64,000 nt of DNA from Petaurus breviceps papuanus (Eukaryota > Chordata > Mammalia > Diprotodontia > Petauridae), in contig JAMXIF010001194.1 in the NCBI GenBank assembly GCA_028583685.1, forward strand, positions 6,295,188-6,359,187, read 5' to 3'. A program made the position numbers and the translations under genes. Shown here in pieces: positions 1 through 10,627 of the stretch. The notes under the pieces are model-generated. The model ran no database searches. It saw only the letters and a list, made by a program, of their open reading frames with translations, and was not told the DNA's origin. Every line of letters starts with the position of its first letter. Positions within the stretch are counted from its first letter, which is position 1.

Positions 1-797
1 AAAAGAACTGTCTAGATGAATGCTAACTATATTGAGAGGCTCCTAGCACGGCATTAATTTTCTTTCTGTCCATCAGCGGCCTTTGACCCCTTGGATCTAT
101 CAGCTCCCACATGACAGAACTGTCTAAAAATAACCCCTCCAATCTGAAGCTCATTTCTGTCTTTGGTTTCTTATAAGGTGAATAATGTTCACAATTGGGT
201 TTTATGAGTGTTAAATCATGAGATGTGAAAGATACATTTCATGGATTTATTTTCTTTCTGAAATGGGGCTTGTTTGCCTCTGCTGGCTGAGTACCTATGA
301 CCAAAGGTAAACCAGACATAGTGATATATTTTTCTTTTTGTGATGTGATTTTCTTTTTCTTGTTTATCTCTTTCCTCCCTTTCCTGGAGAACAGATGCAA
401 TTTATTCAATTTCATGCAAAAAATATTTATTGAGCTTTTACTTTTGTTTAAGGTATTTCATTAAAGGCAAATTATTATTTTTTCTTCCCTGTGAAAACTT
501 ATGATTTTTCTCTTTGTTCTATGTGATCTCTGGGTTCCTAAATTGGGCTCACCATTTGGTGTGTTTGCTAGGCCACAGAATGAATTTTATTACAGCTACA
601 AAACCGATTTTCAGAAGTCTCCTAGTAACTGAGAGCAGATGAAAGGAGAATGAGCCTCGGAGACTTGTGCCCCACAAATCATTTCCCCAGGATTACACTA
701 TTTTATCCTTTAGGCTACTGAGAAGCTCTGAGGTTTAAAAAAAATTTTTTTTAGGAAGGGGCAACAATTTAGAATACCAATGATAAGATGTTAATTC
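1..797. other. Single-copy noncoding sequence
   Basis: I recognise no gene or repeat in this stretch. It is moderately AT-rich with poly-pyrimidine runs and has no long open frame with coding character. Its right edge, GATAAGATGTTAATTC at 782-797, is the target duplication of the HAL1 fragment that follows. Confidence 0.5.
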
Positions 798-1560
798 TTT
801 AAAAAAAAATCTTCTGTTTATTTTTAGTTCTCAACATTCATTTCCACAAGATTTTGAGTAACAAAATTTCTCCCCATCTTTCTCTTGCCCCTACCCCAAG
901 ATATCAGACTTACTGAATACCCCTTCCCCCAATCTGTTCTCTCTTATATCCTCCTCCATCCCCTGCCCCCTAACTTTCTAGTAGGGCAAGATGGATTTCT
1001 ATACCCCAGTGCCTGTATACCTTATTTTCCAGTTGCAGGTAAAAACTATTTTTTTTTAAACATTTGTTTTTAAAACTTTGATTTCCAGATTGTTTCCCTT
1101 CTTCCCTCCTCACCCACCCCCACTGGGAAGGTAAGCAATTCAATATAGGTTGTACATGTGTAGTTACTCAAAAACATTTCCATGGTAGTGATATTGTCAA
1201 AGATTAACTGTATTTCTCTCCATCCTATCCCACCCCCACTTATTCTATTTTCTACTTTGACCCTGTTTCTTTTCAAAAGTGTTTGCTTCTAACTACCCTC
1301 TCCCCCAATCTGCCCTCTTTTCTATCATCCCCCGTCTTATCCCCTTCCCCCCTACTTTCCTGTAGGGTAGGATACCCACTTGAGTGTATATGTTATTCCC
1401 TCTGTAAGCCAAATTCAAAGAGAGTAAGGTTGACTCATTCCCTTTCACCTTCCTGCTCTTCCCTTCCATTGTAAGTTTTCTCTTGCCTCTTTTATATGAG
1501 ATAATTTACCCTATTCTATCTCTCCCTTTCTCCTTCTCCCATTATATTCCTCTCTCACCT
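798..1560 (-). mobile_element. HAL1 (half-L1) 3' end, 5'-truncated
   Basis: Read on the minus strand, this is the purine-rich 3' noncoding region shared with the HAL1 copies at 12617-16240 and 43386-47324. The A-rich tail is at the left edge (808-830), and the ACCCCTTCCCCCAATCTG-type blocks recur at 917 and 1303. It is flanked by near-identical direct repeats, GATAAGATGTTAATTC (782-797) and GATAACATGTTAATTC (1561-1576). These are the duplication expected from target-primed reverse transcription. No ORF1 sequence remains. The duplication fixes both ends. Confidence 0.85.
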
Positions 1561-1576
1561 GATAACATGTTAATTC

Positions 1577-2204
1577 AATGCTATTTAAAGAAAGGCAGTC
1601 ACTGTTTTCTTGTGAGGAGAAAAATTACTTTCGTTGAAAATGGCCTTCCAAATTAAGCACAAATTAAACTCAAAGGATATAGTGTGAAAGACTAATTGTA
1701 TTTAAAAAGAACAGTATGAGACTTTTTTGTGGGGGATATATTTACATGATATGTAATTTTTAAAAAACCCATTCCTAGCTACTAGTATCAATAGTTATGA
1801 TTCATACCCATATATTTTTGTACATAACTTTACTGAAAAGCAGTTAAAGGGAAGATAGTCTTGTTTATAACTGATCAGTGTAAACATTATTCTCAACTTG
1901 TAGGGTTAAACAAACCTAGAATATTTTTTTTTAAGAAAGGAGGGATTTAGTAGATTTCTTAGTGTAACTTGGTTGTTTCTAATTTGTTTTCCAAATTGTA
2001 GTTGGGAAACATTTAACAAAATAAATAAAAATACCATACAATATACATAATGTTAATTTGTGGTTTATTAATCTCCATCCCATGGGGATTGGTTTCTTTA
2101 TGAGTTTGACACCATTGTTAGAGTGCTGAGAGAATAGGAAATTTCTCTTGGTCACCTACCTATTATATGTCAGAGGTCAGACTTGGACCTAAGTTTTCTT
2201 GGTT
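1577..2204. other. Unassigned sequence
   Basis: No gene or clear repeat is visible. A weak MIR-like stretch may lie around 2110-2200 (TCAGAGGTCAGACTTGGACC resembles the MIR tail), but it is too decayed to call firmly. Confidence 0.4.
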
Positions 2205-2330
2205 CATGTTCATATGTGCCTGACTTGTGGTACAGCCTTCTAAGCTCGTATTGGACATTGTACATTGACCCTGACATCATAATGTCATTTTGGTCCCCTT
2301 GGAGAATAAAAGACAACAACCACCTTTTGG
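2205..2330 (+). mobile_element. RTE-type LINE 3' terminus
   Basis: The segment resembles the reverse complement of the left end of the RTE piece at 7265-7915. It has a TGTGGTA..GC.TTC block followed by a GACATCATAATGTCATTTTG block and ends in a GAGAATAAAAGACAACAACC tail. The tail matches the 3' end of marsupial RTE LINEs and of SINEs that borrow it. It is 5'-truncated and old. Confidence 0.6.
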
Positions 2331-2537
2331 CTCTGAGGCTAGGTCTCTGTCCATCATGGCATGCTATCTTTCAAAGATGGACCAAAAAAGCCCTAAGAAG
2401 TAGGTGATAATGCTTGAGTGTCTAACTTGAGAATAAACATAAACAGCTTTAGGAGAGTAAGAGTCTGGATTCATGTTGCTCAGCTGCACAAAAGACATGT
2501 TTCCAGTCTGTGTAAATGTATAAAAGGAAAGCATTTC

Positions 2538-2937
2538 TTTTTTAAATTTTATTTTATTTTTAACTTATGGGATAAAACAAGCATTTCCATAACATAGTAT
2601 AATAAAAAGATGATTATACTTGAAACTGCAAATCTATTACGTATATAGCTTGCTATTCCTTTTGAATATATAATAAAGTTATTGTGTACATTTCTTTTCT
2701 CCCCTCTCCCTGCCCTAGAGATGGCTACATTAGACACAAATATGTATGTATGTATACATGTGTATGTGTATGTATGTATGAATGAATGAATATATGTATG
2801 TAAAATGTTCTTTTTCTGGATTCAGATAACATCTTCCTTCATGTGTCCTTTGTAGTTACTTTGGGTATTTATAGATTATAAATGACTTATTTGCTCAAAG
2901 TTGTTCTTAATACAATATTGCTGTTTCTGTATACAAT
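2538..2937 (-). mobile_element. L1 3' end, 5'-truncated
   Basis: This is an L1 3' UTR fragment of the subtype with a TTATGGGATAAAACAAGC block. The same subtype recurs at 41428-41660. The tail is at the left. Direct repeats GAAAGCATTTC at 2527-2537 and 2938-2948 bound the insertion exactly. It has no coding content. An ATGT/ATGA-type simple repeat (2740-2810) lies inside it. Confidence 0.85.
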
Positions 2938-2948
2938 GAAAGCATTTC

Positions 2949-4320
2949 AAAGGTTTCTGCTGTGCAAAAGTCTGTGTAGCATGCCCTATACCATTTACTG
3001 AGTTCGTCGGTGGTGGGATGTGCCCACGGACAGACATCTTTATTTTCCAACTAACACTGCACCTCTTTTAAACTCCTACTCTCTAACATAGTTCATTTGA
3101 AACTTATCATCTCTAATGAAAAATGCCTGCTGAGTGGACCACAAACCATTTGGTGCCCTCCTGTCAGGAGAGGGAAAGAATAACATTCAGGAACTCCGAA
3201 GGTTTTGATTATCACATCGTAAATGAACAAATGGCATCTGTCAATACAAAGGAACTTTTCGAGGATTTGACAGAGGAAGCCTGCTTATGCACTGGGGGGT
3301 GGAAGGGGGCTACTTCTGAAGTGACAAACTGGATTTTTATTAACCTTCTGCCTTGCCCCAACTCGTTTTTTTATTTTTTTTTAATTTTGTTTTCCCTTCT
3401 TCACTTTGCAATGGAATATTCCTATAAAAGGTGGGCAAACAGGAAGCTAGCAGCTGTTTGAAACTGCAAGACCAGGGCTTTTACTGAGCTATATTAAACA
3501 GTTTGAGCAATAAATTATATTCAGAGTGGAGAATATAGGTATGTGTGTGTATCTATCTAGGGAGACAGACATAAATGTGGACACATCTGCACACTTGTTT
3601 GCCCATTTAGAGAAATATTTCTTTAAAAAAAAAGCATAACACAGTCTGTTTACTTAAACATGAATTCCCTCTTCGTTTTCATATTCAGGCCATAAACATC
3701 TTTCATGACACTGATAAATGGCAAAGGTGTTTATGAGCTGTAAGAAATGTTTATGCCAAATACGTAAAACCAGAGATGGAATTGTTCACTTTGAATGGCC
3801 TGGTAGTGGGGGAAGGGGAGCCTATGGTGGGGGGCGGGAATTATTTCCCTGGAAGTTGTTAAGGTGGCCCTCTCATAAAAATGTTTAGTAAAATGTTAAC
3901 AGTAATTCAGGCCTGAGCAGGTGTGGGAGCAGGAAACACCCGGACAATCTGGAGATGACTGAGGAAGGACTGCCCCTTTCTCTGTTAGGAAGCTCACCAG
4001 GAATGTGTATTCTTTGTGCTGCCTGCCTTGGGGGGGAGTTGGTATGGGCTGGCAGAGGAACAGCAGGACACATTCTGAATGCAAACATGAGGAAAGACTG
4101 GTGCTTCCCCATTAAAAATCTCACTAAACATTTTCAGAGACACTGGAAACGATACCTAAACCCAGTTAAATTCCATGGAGACTATGGAACCTTTCAAGTA
4201 ATCAGTAACTTCCTTGAAAAATAAAATAAGATAAAAAATCAATAAAACTATTAATAAATATTTGTTGACCAACTGACCTATTAATGAATAAGTTTTAGGG
4301 TAGGGAGAGCCCATACAGAT
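2949..4320. other. Single-copy noncoding sequence, possibly conserved in part
   Basis: About 1.4 kb with no recognisable repeat core. The part at 3000-3420 is compositionally balanced, with few simple runs. A 112-codon open frame at 3123-3461 ends in a low-complexity F/L-rich tail and shows no family resemblance, so it is not called as a gene. The sequence may be an ancestral noncoding element; only a cross-species alignment could show that. Confidence 0.4.
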
Positions 4321-4324
4321 GATC

Positions 4325-4400
4325 CAGTTTAATGCACTCAATTTACAGATGTGAAAACTGAGGTCCAGAGAGGGGAAGTGTCTTCAGAGAAAGAGTGTAG
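4325..4400 (-). mobile_element. MIR/THER SINE fragment
   Basis: Contains TTTACAGATGTGAAAACTGAGG, the inverted 'cctcagtttcctcatctgtaaa' element of the MIR 3' part. It is short and old. Confidence 0.6.
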
Positions 4401-4449
4401 CTCAGGAGAATGAGGCTTGTGTTAATAAGTATTCCTTGAATTGGATTGG

Positions 4450-4655
4450 ATTTCCAGGGTGGCTATCCAGCTATCCAGCTGTATTTCTCCTTTGAATCAG
4501 AGAACCTCACTTTGAATCCCAGCTTTGTTTCATGACCTTGGGAAGTCATTTAACCTTTCTCTCCCTTGGTTTCCTTGTCAGAAAAGTGATGGGGTTGGAC
4601 TGGATGGTTTTTGAGGTCCCTTCCAGTTACAGTTTTCAAATTCAAGTATATACAC
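4450..4655 (+). mobile_element. MIR/THER SINE
   Basis: The MIR order is visible: a B-box-like TTTGAATCCCAGCT, then the CORE (GACCTTGGGAAGTCATTTAA), then the 3' motif TTTCCTTGTCAGAAAAGTGA, then the tail block GATGGTTTTTGAGGTCCCTT. It is diverged, as expected of an ancient mammalian SINE. Confidence 0.75.
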
Positions 4656-4709
4656 TTTTCAGTGTCAACTTTCCCATAGAATAACTTGATCTAAGTAGAG
4701 TGAATTCCT

Positions 4710-4840
4710 TTCTAATATTTTTTTCAATGCACTTTCACAATTATTATCTCATGTAATTATCAAAACAAACACCCTACAAAGTAGGTAGAACGGATGTTAT
4801 CCTCATTTTACTGATGAGAAAACGAAAGAAAAGAAAAAAA
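4710..4840 (-). mobile_element. MIR-related fragment
   Basis: Inverted MIR3-like 3' half: CACAATTATTATCTCATGTAA followed by CCTCATTTTACTGATGAG and an A-rich run. Confidence 0.55.
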
Positions 4841-4904
4841 AAATGAGTAGGAGTGAAGTGTCCAAAAGTCATACTTTCTTATCCTAATACTATTTTTTCT
4901 TTCT

Positions 4905-5100
4905 CAATAATATCTTATTATTTCCCAATTACTTGTAAAAACTATTTTTCAAAAATTCATTTAAAACAATGTTATGTTCCAAATTCTCTCCCTTCCGTCT
5001 TCGCCCCTCTCCTTGAGACAATAAGCAATTTGATATATAGCCTAGTACTCTTAATAGATAACAACAATGTCTTATTTTGACATGAGCTTTTATAGTTTTA
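4905..5100 (-). mobile_element. L1 3' UTR fragment
   Basis: Matches the pattern of the marsupial L1 3' UTR on the minus strand: CCCAATTACTTGTAAAAACT, then TTCCAAATTCTCTCCCTTCC, then AGACAATAAGCAATTTGATA. Both ends are eroded. Confidence 0.6.
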
Positions 5101-5164
5101 TTTTTTTACTCATACCATCAGTACCTTTTTGCCCTGGGGGTCTCTCAGGCTGAAGAACTTTTCC

Positions 5165-5455
5165 CAGAACCTCTGTTTAAGGAGGTCTCCCAGACCAGCC
5201 ATTTTTTTCATTCCCCACTTGGTTGCTTTCCTTGAGATTTCTCCATTGTGCCTTCTGGTGATGGTGCCTTCCCTTCCTCCTCCCTCTCCTCCCTTTTCAG
5301 CTTCCATTTCTGTATTGTTTCCCCCATTAGATTGTAAGTTCTTTGAAGGCAGGGATTGTCTTTTTTTTCTTCTTCATGTGTGTATCCCTAGTGCTTAGCA
5401 TATTGCCTGGTACATTGGCCTGCTTAATGAATGTTTCTTGACTGACTGATTACAA
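5165..5455 (+). mobile_element. L2 3' end
   Basis: Ends with the hallmark L2 3' UTR order: CCCCCATTAGATTGTAAGTT, then TTGAAGGCAGGGATTGTC, then GTATCCCTAGTGCTTAGCA, then GCTTAATGAATGTTTCTTGA and a TGACTGA-type terminal repeat. Confidence 0.75.
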
Positions 5456-5559
5456 TGTGATTTTCAAATATACTAGCTTATTTGATATTTAATATGATAC
5501 TGTATTTATGTATTTATAATATTTATTATAATAAGTATTTATTCTAAACAAGTATTTAT

Positions 5560-6321
5560 TATATCACCTCTGGAGTACTGTCCCTCAAATTTCAGTCACA
5601 GGTTGGGTCCCCCAGGGGATGACTACAAATTTCAGTCACAGGTTCGAGGTAGTCTGTGGGTCCATACTCCCAAAATTGTAGCTTGGGAGTGTCCCTCGGT
5701 AATTTTATCTTTAATAGTCACCCAGCTGATGTAATTAACTCAAGGCAAAGACATTTACTGAAAGGGCATAGCATGAATGCTAGTGACAAAATAGTCCCCC
5801 CCCCCCCAGTAAACCTGGGGTGTACCCTACCACAAAAACACATAGTATCCTTGGGAATAATCAGCATACACACTGAATACACACGTGGACAAGGCTACTC
5901 AGATGTACTGCGCTGCAGAGTTCAGAAGTCCTCACACTATTTCCTCGAACCTTTTCAGAGCTTACTCGGGGTTTTTTGTTTTTTTTAATGTCACTAGGGG
6001 CATGGCTCAATGGTGGAACTGCGTCCTACTTGCTAAAGTCCAATACTTTTCTTTTATACTGGTCTATCAAAGTCTAAAGAGTAAACCCTTGAAAGGGCTA
6101 CTCAGTTTTCTAACATTTACAATTTATGAAAGAATCATTCAGGGCTGAGCCACTCAAGGTTTTACTCCCTTTTCAAACTGTGAACAGAACCATTCAGAGT
6201 CTGAAAGGGACTTCATTATCTCCGTGTTTTGCCCCTTATATCCAATAATTCTACTAAGTATGTTGCAGGACTCACTTGTTTGGGGATCATTGATCAACAA
6301 CATCTCCCTCCCAAACACACA
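5560..6321 (-). mobile_element. Possible old solo LTR
   Basis: On the minus strand the segment opens with TGTGTTTGGGAGGG. It has a TATA-like TATAAAAG near 6055 and an ATTAAA-type signal near 5713, which is an LTR-like arrangement. A direct repeat of about 19 bp (AAATTTCAGTCACAGGTT) recurs at a 40-bp offset at 5586 and 5626. TTATTAT-type sequences flank both edges but do not prove a target duplication. If it is an LTR it is an old, non-coding fossil. It could instead be single-copy sequence. Confidence 0.35.
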
Positions 6322-6405
6322 TTATTATGCCCATTTTACAGATGAGGAAATTAAGAGTCAGATAAACTAATATATTTAGTAAGTGGGGAAGTCCACTCAG
6401 ACTTC
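6322..6405 (-). mobile_element. MIR/THER fragment
   Basis: CCCATTTTACAGATGAGGAA followed by a decayed CORE is the inverted MIR 3' part. Confidence 0.55.
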
Positions 6406-6680
6406 GCTGTGCTGAAATCTCTCAGATGTGGAAGAGTAGAAAGATGACTGGATTAAAAGCATGCTCAAATCTAGCCTTTCCATTTACTATGCTCATAAAA
6501 AGAAAGAGAAAGGCAGAATGCAGCCAGAAATTGGAGGTCCAGGAACTCCCTTCTCAGGTTCACCTGTGCAAACAGCCACTTGCCATATGCTTCTCTTGCA
6601 AGTCACCATTTTGCTGTATATGATGTTAAGCAGTCTAATAATATTTATTTGCCATGTGAAGAGTATTCATCTAGATAGAC

Positions 6681-6882
6681 CAGGGGTAGGGAACCTGCAG
6701 CCTTGAGGCACATCTGGCCTTCTAGATCCTTAAGTACAACCTTTTGACTGAATGCAAATTTGTTCCATAAAATTTGGAAACTGGAGGAATTTGTTTTGCA
6801 AAATTTGGATTCAGTCAAAAGGTCACACTTAAGGATATAGAAGGCCACATGTGGCCTCAAAATTGCAGGTTACCCACCCCGG
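6681..6882. mobile_element. hAT-type MITE, near-palindromic
   Basis: Left end CAGGGGTAGGGAACCTGCAG; right end, inverted, matches it (GCAGGTTACCCACCCCGG). The whole 200-bp unit is an imperfect palindrome: TCTGGCCTTCTAGATCCTTAAG pairs with the block ACTTAAGGATATAGAAGGCC, and CCTTTTGACTGAATGCAAAT pairs with TTGGATTCAGTCAAAAGG. The CAGGGGT..ACCCC(T)G termini are typical of hAT/Charlie-type nonautonomous elements. TCTAGA occurs just outside both ends, but an 8-bp duplication is not clear. It encodes nothing. Confidence 0.8.
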
Positions 6883-6899
6883 TTTCTAGATCCTAGGGA

Positions 6900-7018
6900 A
6901 ATAAAAAGGTTAGCTATCATAATCCCTGATTTCATGGAGTTTACAATCTAATACAGGATGTGGGGAATAAAACATGTAACAATAACATTAGCTAGAATTT
7001 ATTTAGTGTTAAAATGAA
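6900..7018 (-). mobile_element. L2 3' end fragment
   Basis: TTCATGGAGTTTACAATCTAAT followed by a degenerate L2 3' UTR is the inverted 'attgtaagctccttgagg' L2 terminus. It is short and diverged. Confidence 0.45.
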
Positions 7019-7021
7019 CAT

Positions 7022-7262
7022 TGAGCAGCTAGATGGCACAATGGATGGAGTGGCCTAAAGTCAGGAAGACTCATCTCCCTGAGTTCAAAGTTGGCTTCAG
7101 ACATTTACTAGCCCTGTGCCCCTGGGCAAGTCACTTAACCCTGTTTGCCTCAGTTTCCTCATCCATAAAATGAGCTGGAGAAGGAAATGGCAAACCACTC
7201 CAGTATCTTTGCCAAGAAAACCCCAAATGGGGTCATGGAGAGTTGGCCATGACTGAAGATGA
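7022..7262 (+). mobile_element. Mar1-type SINE with BovB/RTE-like tail
   Basis: The order is a tRNA-like head (GCAGCTAGATGGCACAATGG), CORE (GCAAGTCACTTAACCCTGTT), CAGTTTCCTCATCCATAAAA, then the marsupial tail GGAAATGGCAAACCACTCCA and CCCAAATGGGGTCATGGAGA. Related copies are at 30368 and 57238. The length of about 240 bp fits a nearly full element. Confidence 0.85.
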
Positions 7263-7264
7263 CT

Positions 7265-7915
7265 GGTTGGTTGGTTGTTGTCCTTCATTCTCAAAGAGGA
7301 CTAAAAGGACAACATTATGTCGGGGTCAATGTGCAGTGTGTCTGACTCTGGCTGTTTGGAATGCTCTACCACACAAATAATCCATACACAGATTTAGGGG
7401 GGAGATGTCTCTAAATTTGTACATGCTTCTTTTTAGCTACTGCAATTCTGCTTCATTGGTAGAGTACAGTGCCTTCCTTGACTTGGGCACACCACGCTGG
7501 GCAGTCCTGTGTCATTGTCTCCCATGTCACACAATTTATTCCAAAGTTCTTCAGATAGTCCTTGAGGGTATCCTTGTATCACTTCTTCTGACCACCATGT
7601 GAGTGCCTTCCTTGTGTGAGCTCTCTGTAAAATAGAATGTTAGGCAAATGTACATTTGGAGCTGCGTTCTCTGCAGTAGAGTTTGAATGTTTGGCAGTTC
7701 AGCTTGAGAAAGGACCTCAGTGTTCGGTACCTTGATCTTCAGTCTTCTTAAGACAATTCAAATGGAAGTGGTCCGGTTTCCTGGCACGGTGCTGATATAC
7801 ATCCAGGTTTCACAGACATACAGCAATGAGGTCAGCACAACGATTCTGTAGGCCTTCAGTGTAATACCTCTTCTCTCCCATACTCTCCTTCAGAACCTCC
7901 CAAACATTGAGCTAA
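7265..7915 (-). mobile_element. RTE-type LINE, 3' part of the ORF
   Basis: The left end TTGTTGTCCTTCATTCTCAA is the RTE 3' terminus. Moving right (5' on the element), the minus strand carries decayed reverse-transcriptase C-terminal coding sequence; the block around 7795-7845 corresponds to the Y-A-CETW-type region of RTE proteins. Broken by stops and small gaps, so no protein is possible. The same 3' terminus recurs at 2205, 17610 and 35745. Confidence 0.65.
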
Positions 7916-8100
7916 CTCTGGCAATTCTTTGCCACTATGAAAAGAGCTGCTATAAATATTTTTGTATAAATATGTCCTTTTTCTTTAATCTCTTTGGGAT
8001 ACAGACCTAGTAGTGCTATTTCTGGGTCAAAGGATATGGACAGATGTATAGACTTTGGGCCCAATTCCAAATTGATCTCCAAAATGTTTTTATCACAAAC
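7916..8100 (-). mobile_element. L1 ORF2 3' fragment
   Basis: Inverted L1 ORF2 C-terminal region: TTTGCCACTATGAAAAGAGC, CTATAAATATTTTTGTATAA, TTTGGGATACAGACCTAGTA and TCCAAATTGATCTCC. These blocks recur in the same order in the L1 copies at 32040, 50150 and 63180. Confidence 0.75.
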
Positions 8101-8640
8101 CAGTTATTTTAAATACCATTGACTTGAGTTTTATATTTAAATTTAGTAGGAGAATTCTTTGTAATAAATAAAGGTGAATAAATTCTGAGGAAACCATTTC
8201 ATAAGACAGGTCTGTGCTTTGGGCAGGCAGAATTATACCAAGGAATAATTCAATCATTTCCAAAGGAGATAAAATAATAAAGGTACAGATTTTTGAGAAC
8301 TTTAAATCTCCATGTGCTTGTAGGGAGTTCAAAGAATCATTTTCACTTAAAATTTTTTTCAAAGAAATGCTCTTAAAAATGGGCTTGCAACATAAATCTT
8401 GCCATTCTATAGAGGAACATTTCTCCAGGGGATTTCTTAGTATTCACATAGCCTTTATGCCAAAAAATCCAAACAAAATATCTATAGACAATAAATTCAT
8501 TTTTGTATGTAGAGAAAATAGCCCAGCCATTTCGTATTTCATGCAAACAACAAGAAAAGTTTCAATCAGCAAAAATCCACCTTCTCTCCCTTCCTGCCCC
8601 ACCTTCATAATGAAAGAAAAACAAAACCCTTGCTACAAAC
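8101..8640. other. Unassigned sequence
   Basis: No repeat core is recognised. A 144-codon open frame (8214-8648, plus) has an ordinary composition, no recognisable domain and no supporting start context or splice pattern. I do not call it a gene. Confidence 0.4.
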
Positions 8641-9062
8641 ACGTATAGTCACAAAACAAATTTCCACACTGCCCTATGATAAAAAAAAATATGTCTCATT
8701 CTACAGTCCTATTTCTTCACCTCTATGTCAGGAGGTAGGTAGCATGTTTTAATAGTCCTCTGAAGCTGTGGTTGACAGTTACATCAATCAGAGTTCCAAA
8801 TCCTTTCAAAGCTGTCTTTACCATATTGTTATTATTGCATAAATTGTCCTCCATTCACTTCACTCTGCATCAGTTTATATAAACCTTCTGAGATTTTTCT
8901 GAAACCATCCTCTTCATCATTTCTTACAGCATAATAGTATTTCATCATCACATCTACATTCCATAACTTGTTCAGCCATTCCTCAATTTATGGACACCCC
9001 CTCAGGATCCCATTCTTTATTGTCTCAAAAAGAGCTATAAATATTTTTGCAAGTCCTTAGAG
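8641..9062 (-). mobile_element. Old L1 3' end
   Basis: Decayed inverted L1 3' UTR and ORF2 end: TTCACTCTGCATCAGTTTAT, TTCTGAAACCATCCTCTTCA, CATAACTTGTTCAGCCATTC and AAGAGCTATAAATATTTTTG. It is more diverged than the copy at 62398-63582. Confidence 0.7.
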
Positions 9063-9150
9063 CGTGTTTTGCTTAGGACTAATCGTTTCCTATTTCCCAT
9101 TTTCCTTGCTATTTTCCTATTAAGTTAAATGTATTTCTGTATCCAACTCT

Positions 9151-9153
<3 letters not shown>

Positions 9154-9183
<30 letters not shown>

Positions 9184-9212
9184 AGTGTGTGTGTGTGTGT
9201 GTGTGAGTGTGT
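9154..9212. repeat. (GT)n microsatellite
   Basis: An almost pure TG dinucleotide run of about 58 bp, interrupted by two GA steps. Confidence 0.95.
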
Positions 9213-9640
9213 TCTTCCCTTCTTTAACTAGTTCACATAAGATTGACATTTAGGTGTTAAGAGCTCCCCTTTCCTTATTCCTATTGCTATCTACTTGAAC
9301 ACCTGATTTTGTGAGATAATTTTTCCTAAATTTCCTTTTGCCCTCCCCCCCACCCCTAATCTATTTCTCTTTTCTCTTTCCTTCCATCTTTTCAAATTCA
9401 CACATAAAAAAAAAAAAAAAACACTCCTAGACCTTCTGTCTAATTAGACTCTCACTGTGACCCCTAATAGTGGTAGCGTTCAGAGGGGACACATGTACCA
9501 TGTCCCCATATTTGAAGGTAGTAGTTTATCATTGTTTAGTTCCATATAATTGTTCATTTACCTTTCTATGTTTTTCTTCATTCTGTTTTTGAACTTGTAA
9601 GTTTCTGCACAGTTCTGATCTTTTCATTAAGAATGCTTGG

Positions 9641-9846
9641 GGAGAGCAGCTGGGTGGTGGAGTGAGGGCGGCTAGGTGGTGCTGGGAGTAAAGCGCTGGC
9701 CCCAAAGTCAGGAGCATCTGAGTTCGGTTCCGGCCCCAGACACTTAACACCCACACAAAAAAAAAACTAGCCGTGTAACTTTGGGCAAGTTACTTAACCC
9801 CAATTGCCCTCCAAAAGGCAAAACAAACGAACAAAAAAACAAAAAA
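9641..9846 (+). mobile_element. tRNA-derived CORE-SINE (first of two at the same target)
   Basis: A-box-like head, B box GAGTTCGGTTCC, a CACCCACACAAAAA stretch, then the CORE (GGGCAAGTTACTTAACCCC) and an A-rich tail. It is bounded by GAATGCTTGG at 9631-9640 and 9847-9856. The head appears duplicated (GCAGCTGGGTGG then GCGGCTAGGTGG), so a second short 5' piece may be present. Confidence 0.85.
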
Positions 9847-9856
9847 GAATGCTTGG

Positions 9857-10052
9857 GGGTGGGGGTAGTGGTGAAGTGGGGCAGTGAATAGAGCACTAGC
9901 CCTGGAGTCAGGAGGACCTGAGTTCAAATCTAGCATCAGACACTTAACACAAAAACTAGCCATGTGACCTTGGGCAAGTCACTTAACCCCAACTGCCCTC
10001 CCTTCTCCCCTCCAAAAAGACTCCCCCCCCTCTAAAAAGACACCCCCACAAA
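9857..10052 (+). mobile_element. tRNA-derived CORE-SINE (second at the same target)
   Basis: Head AGTGGGGCAGTGAATAGAGC, B box GAGTTCAAATC, CORE GGGCAAGTCACTTAACCCC, then a C/A-rich tail. It is bounded by GAATGCTTGG at 9847-9856 and 10053-10062, so it shares its target sequence with the SINE to its left. Confidence 0.85.
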
Positions 10053-10440
10053 GAATGCTTGGAAGACCTCTATTTCATTAAAGATCCATTCACATTTCCC
10101 CACCCCATCCCTACTTCCTCCCTCACCCCCACACAATAGCATTTTTCTGTTTTGCTGGGTTAGCTATTATTGTCTATAGGTTCACATTCTTTGCTTTCTG
10201 GAATACCTTATTCCAAGCTCACCACTTTTCTTACAGTGGTGACTGCCACATCTTGTGGGATCCTGACTGTGATTCTTCTGGACTTGAATTATTTCTTTCT
10301 GGGTACTTTCAGTATCTTTTATTTGATCTTGAGGTTCTGAGCTATGATGTACCTAGGAGGTTTCATTTTAGGTTTTCTTTTGGAGGCAACTGGTGAATTT
10401 TGTTTATTTCTATTTTGCATCTGATTCTCAGAGATGTGGG

Positions 10441-10446
10441 CAGTTT

Positions 10447-10488
<42 letters not shown>

Positions 10489-10528
10489 TTCCTTCCTTCC
10501 TTCCTTCCTTCCTTCCTTTTTTCCTTTT

Positions 10529-10627
<99 letters not shown>

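Noticed and set aside
3123-3461. 112-codon plus-strand frame as a possible small gene
   Set aside because: No recognisable family, low-complexity C-terminus, no supporting signals. Kept only as part of a single-copy block.
5656-6148. Overlapping 87-110-codon frames
   Set aside because: They lie in the LTR-like segment and carry no retroviral motif.
7265-7915. RTE fragment as a possible domesticated gene
   Set aside because: Stops and small gaps throughout; only decayed RT C-terminal sequence.
8214-8648. 144-codon plus-strand frame
   Set aside because: No family resemblance, and the sequence around it is ordinary noncoding DNA next to an old L1 tail.
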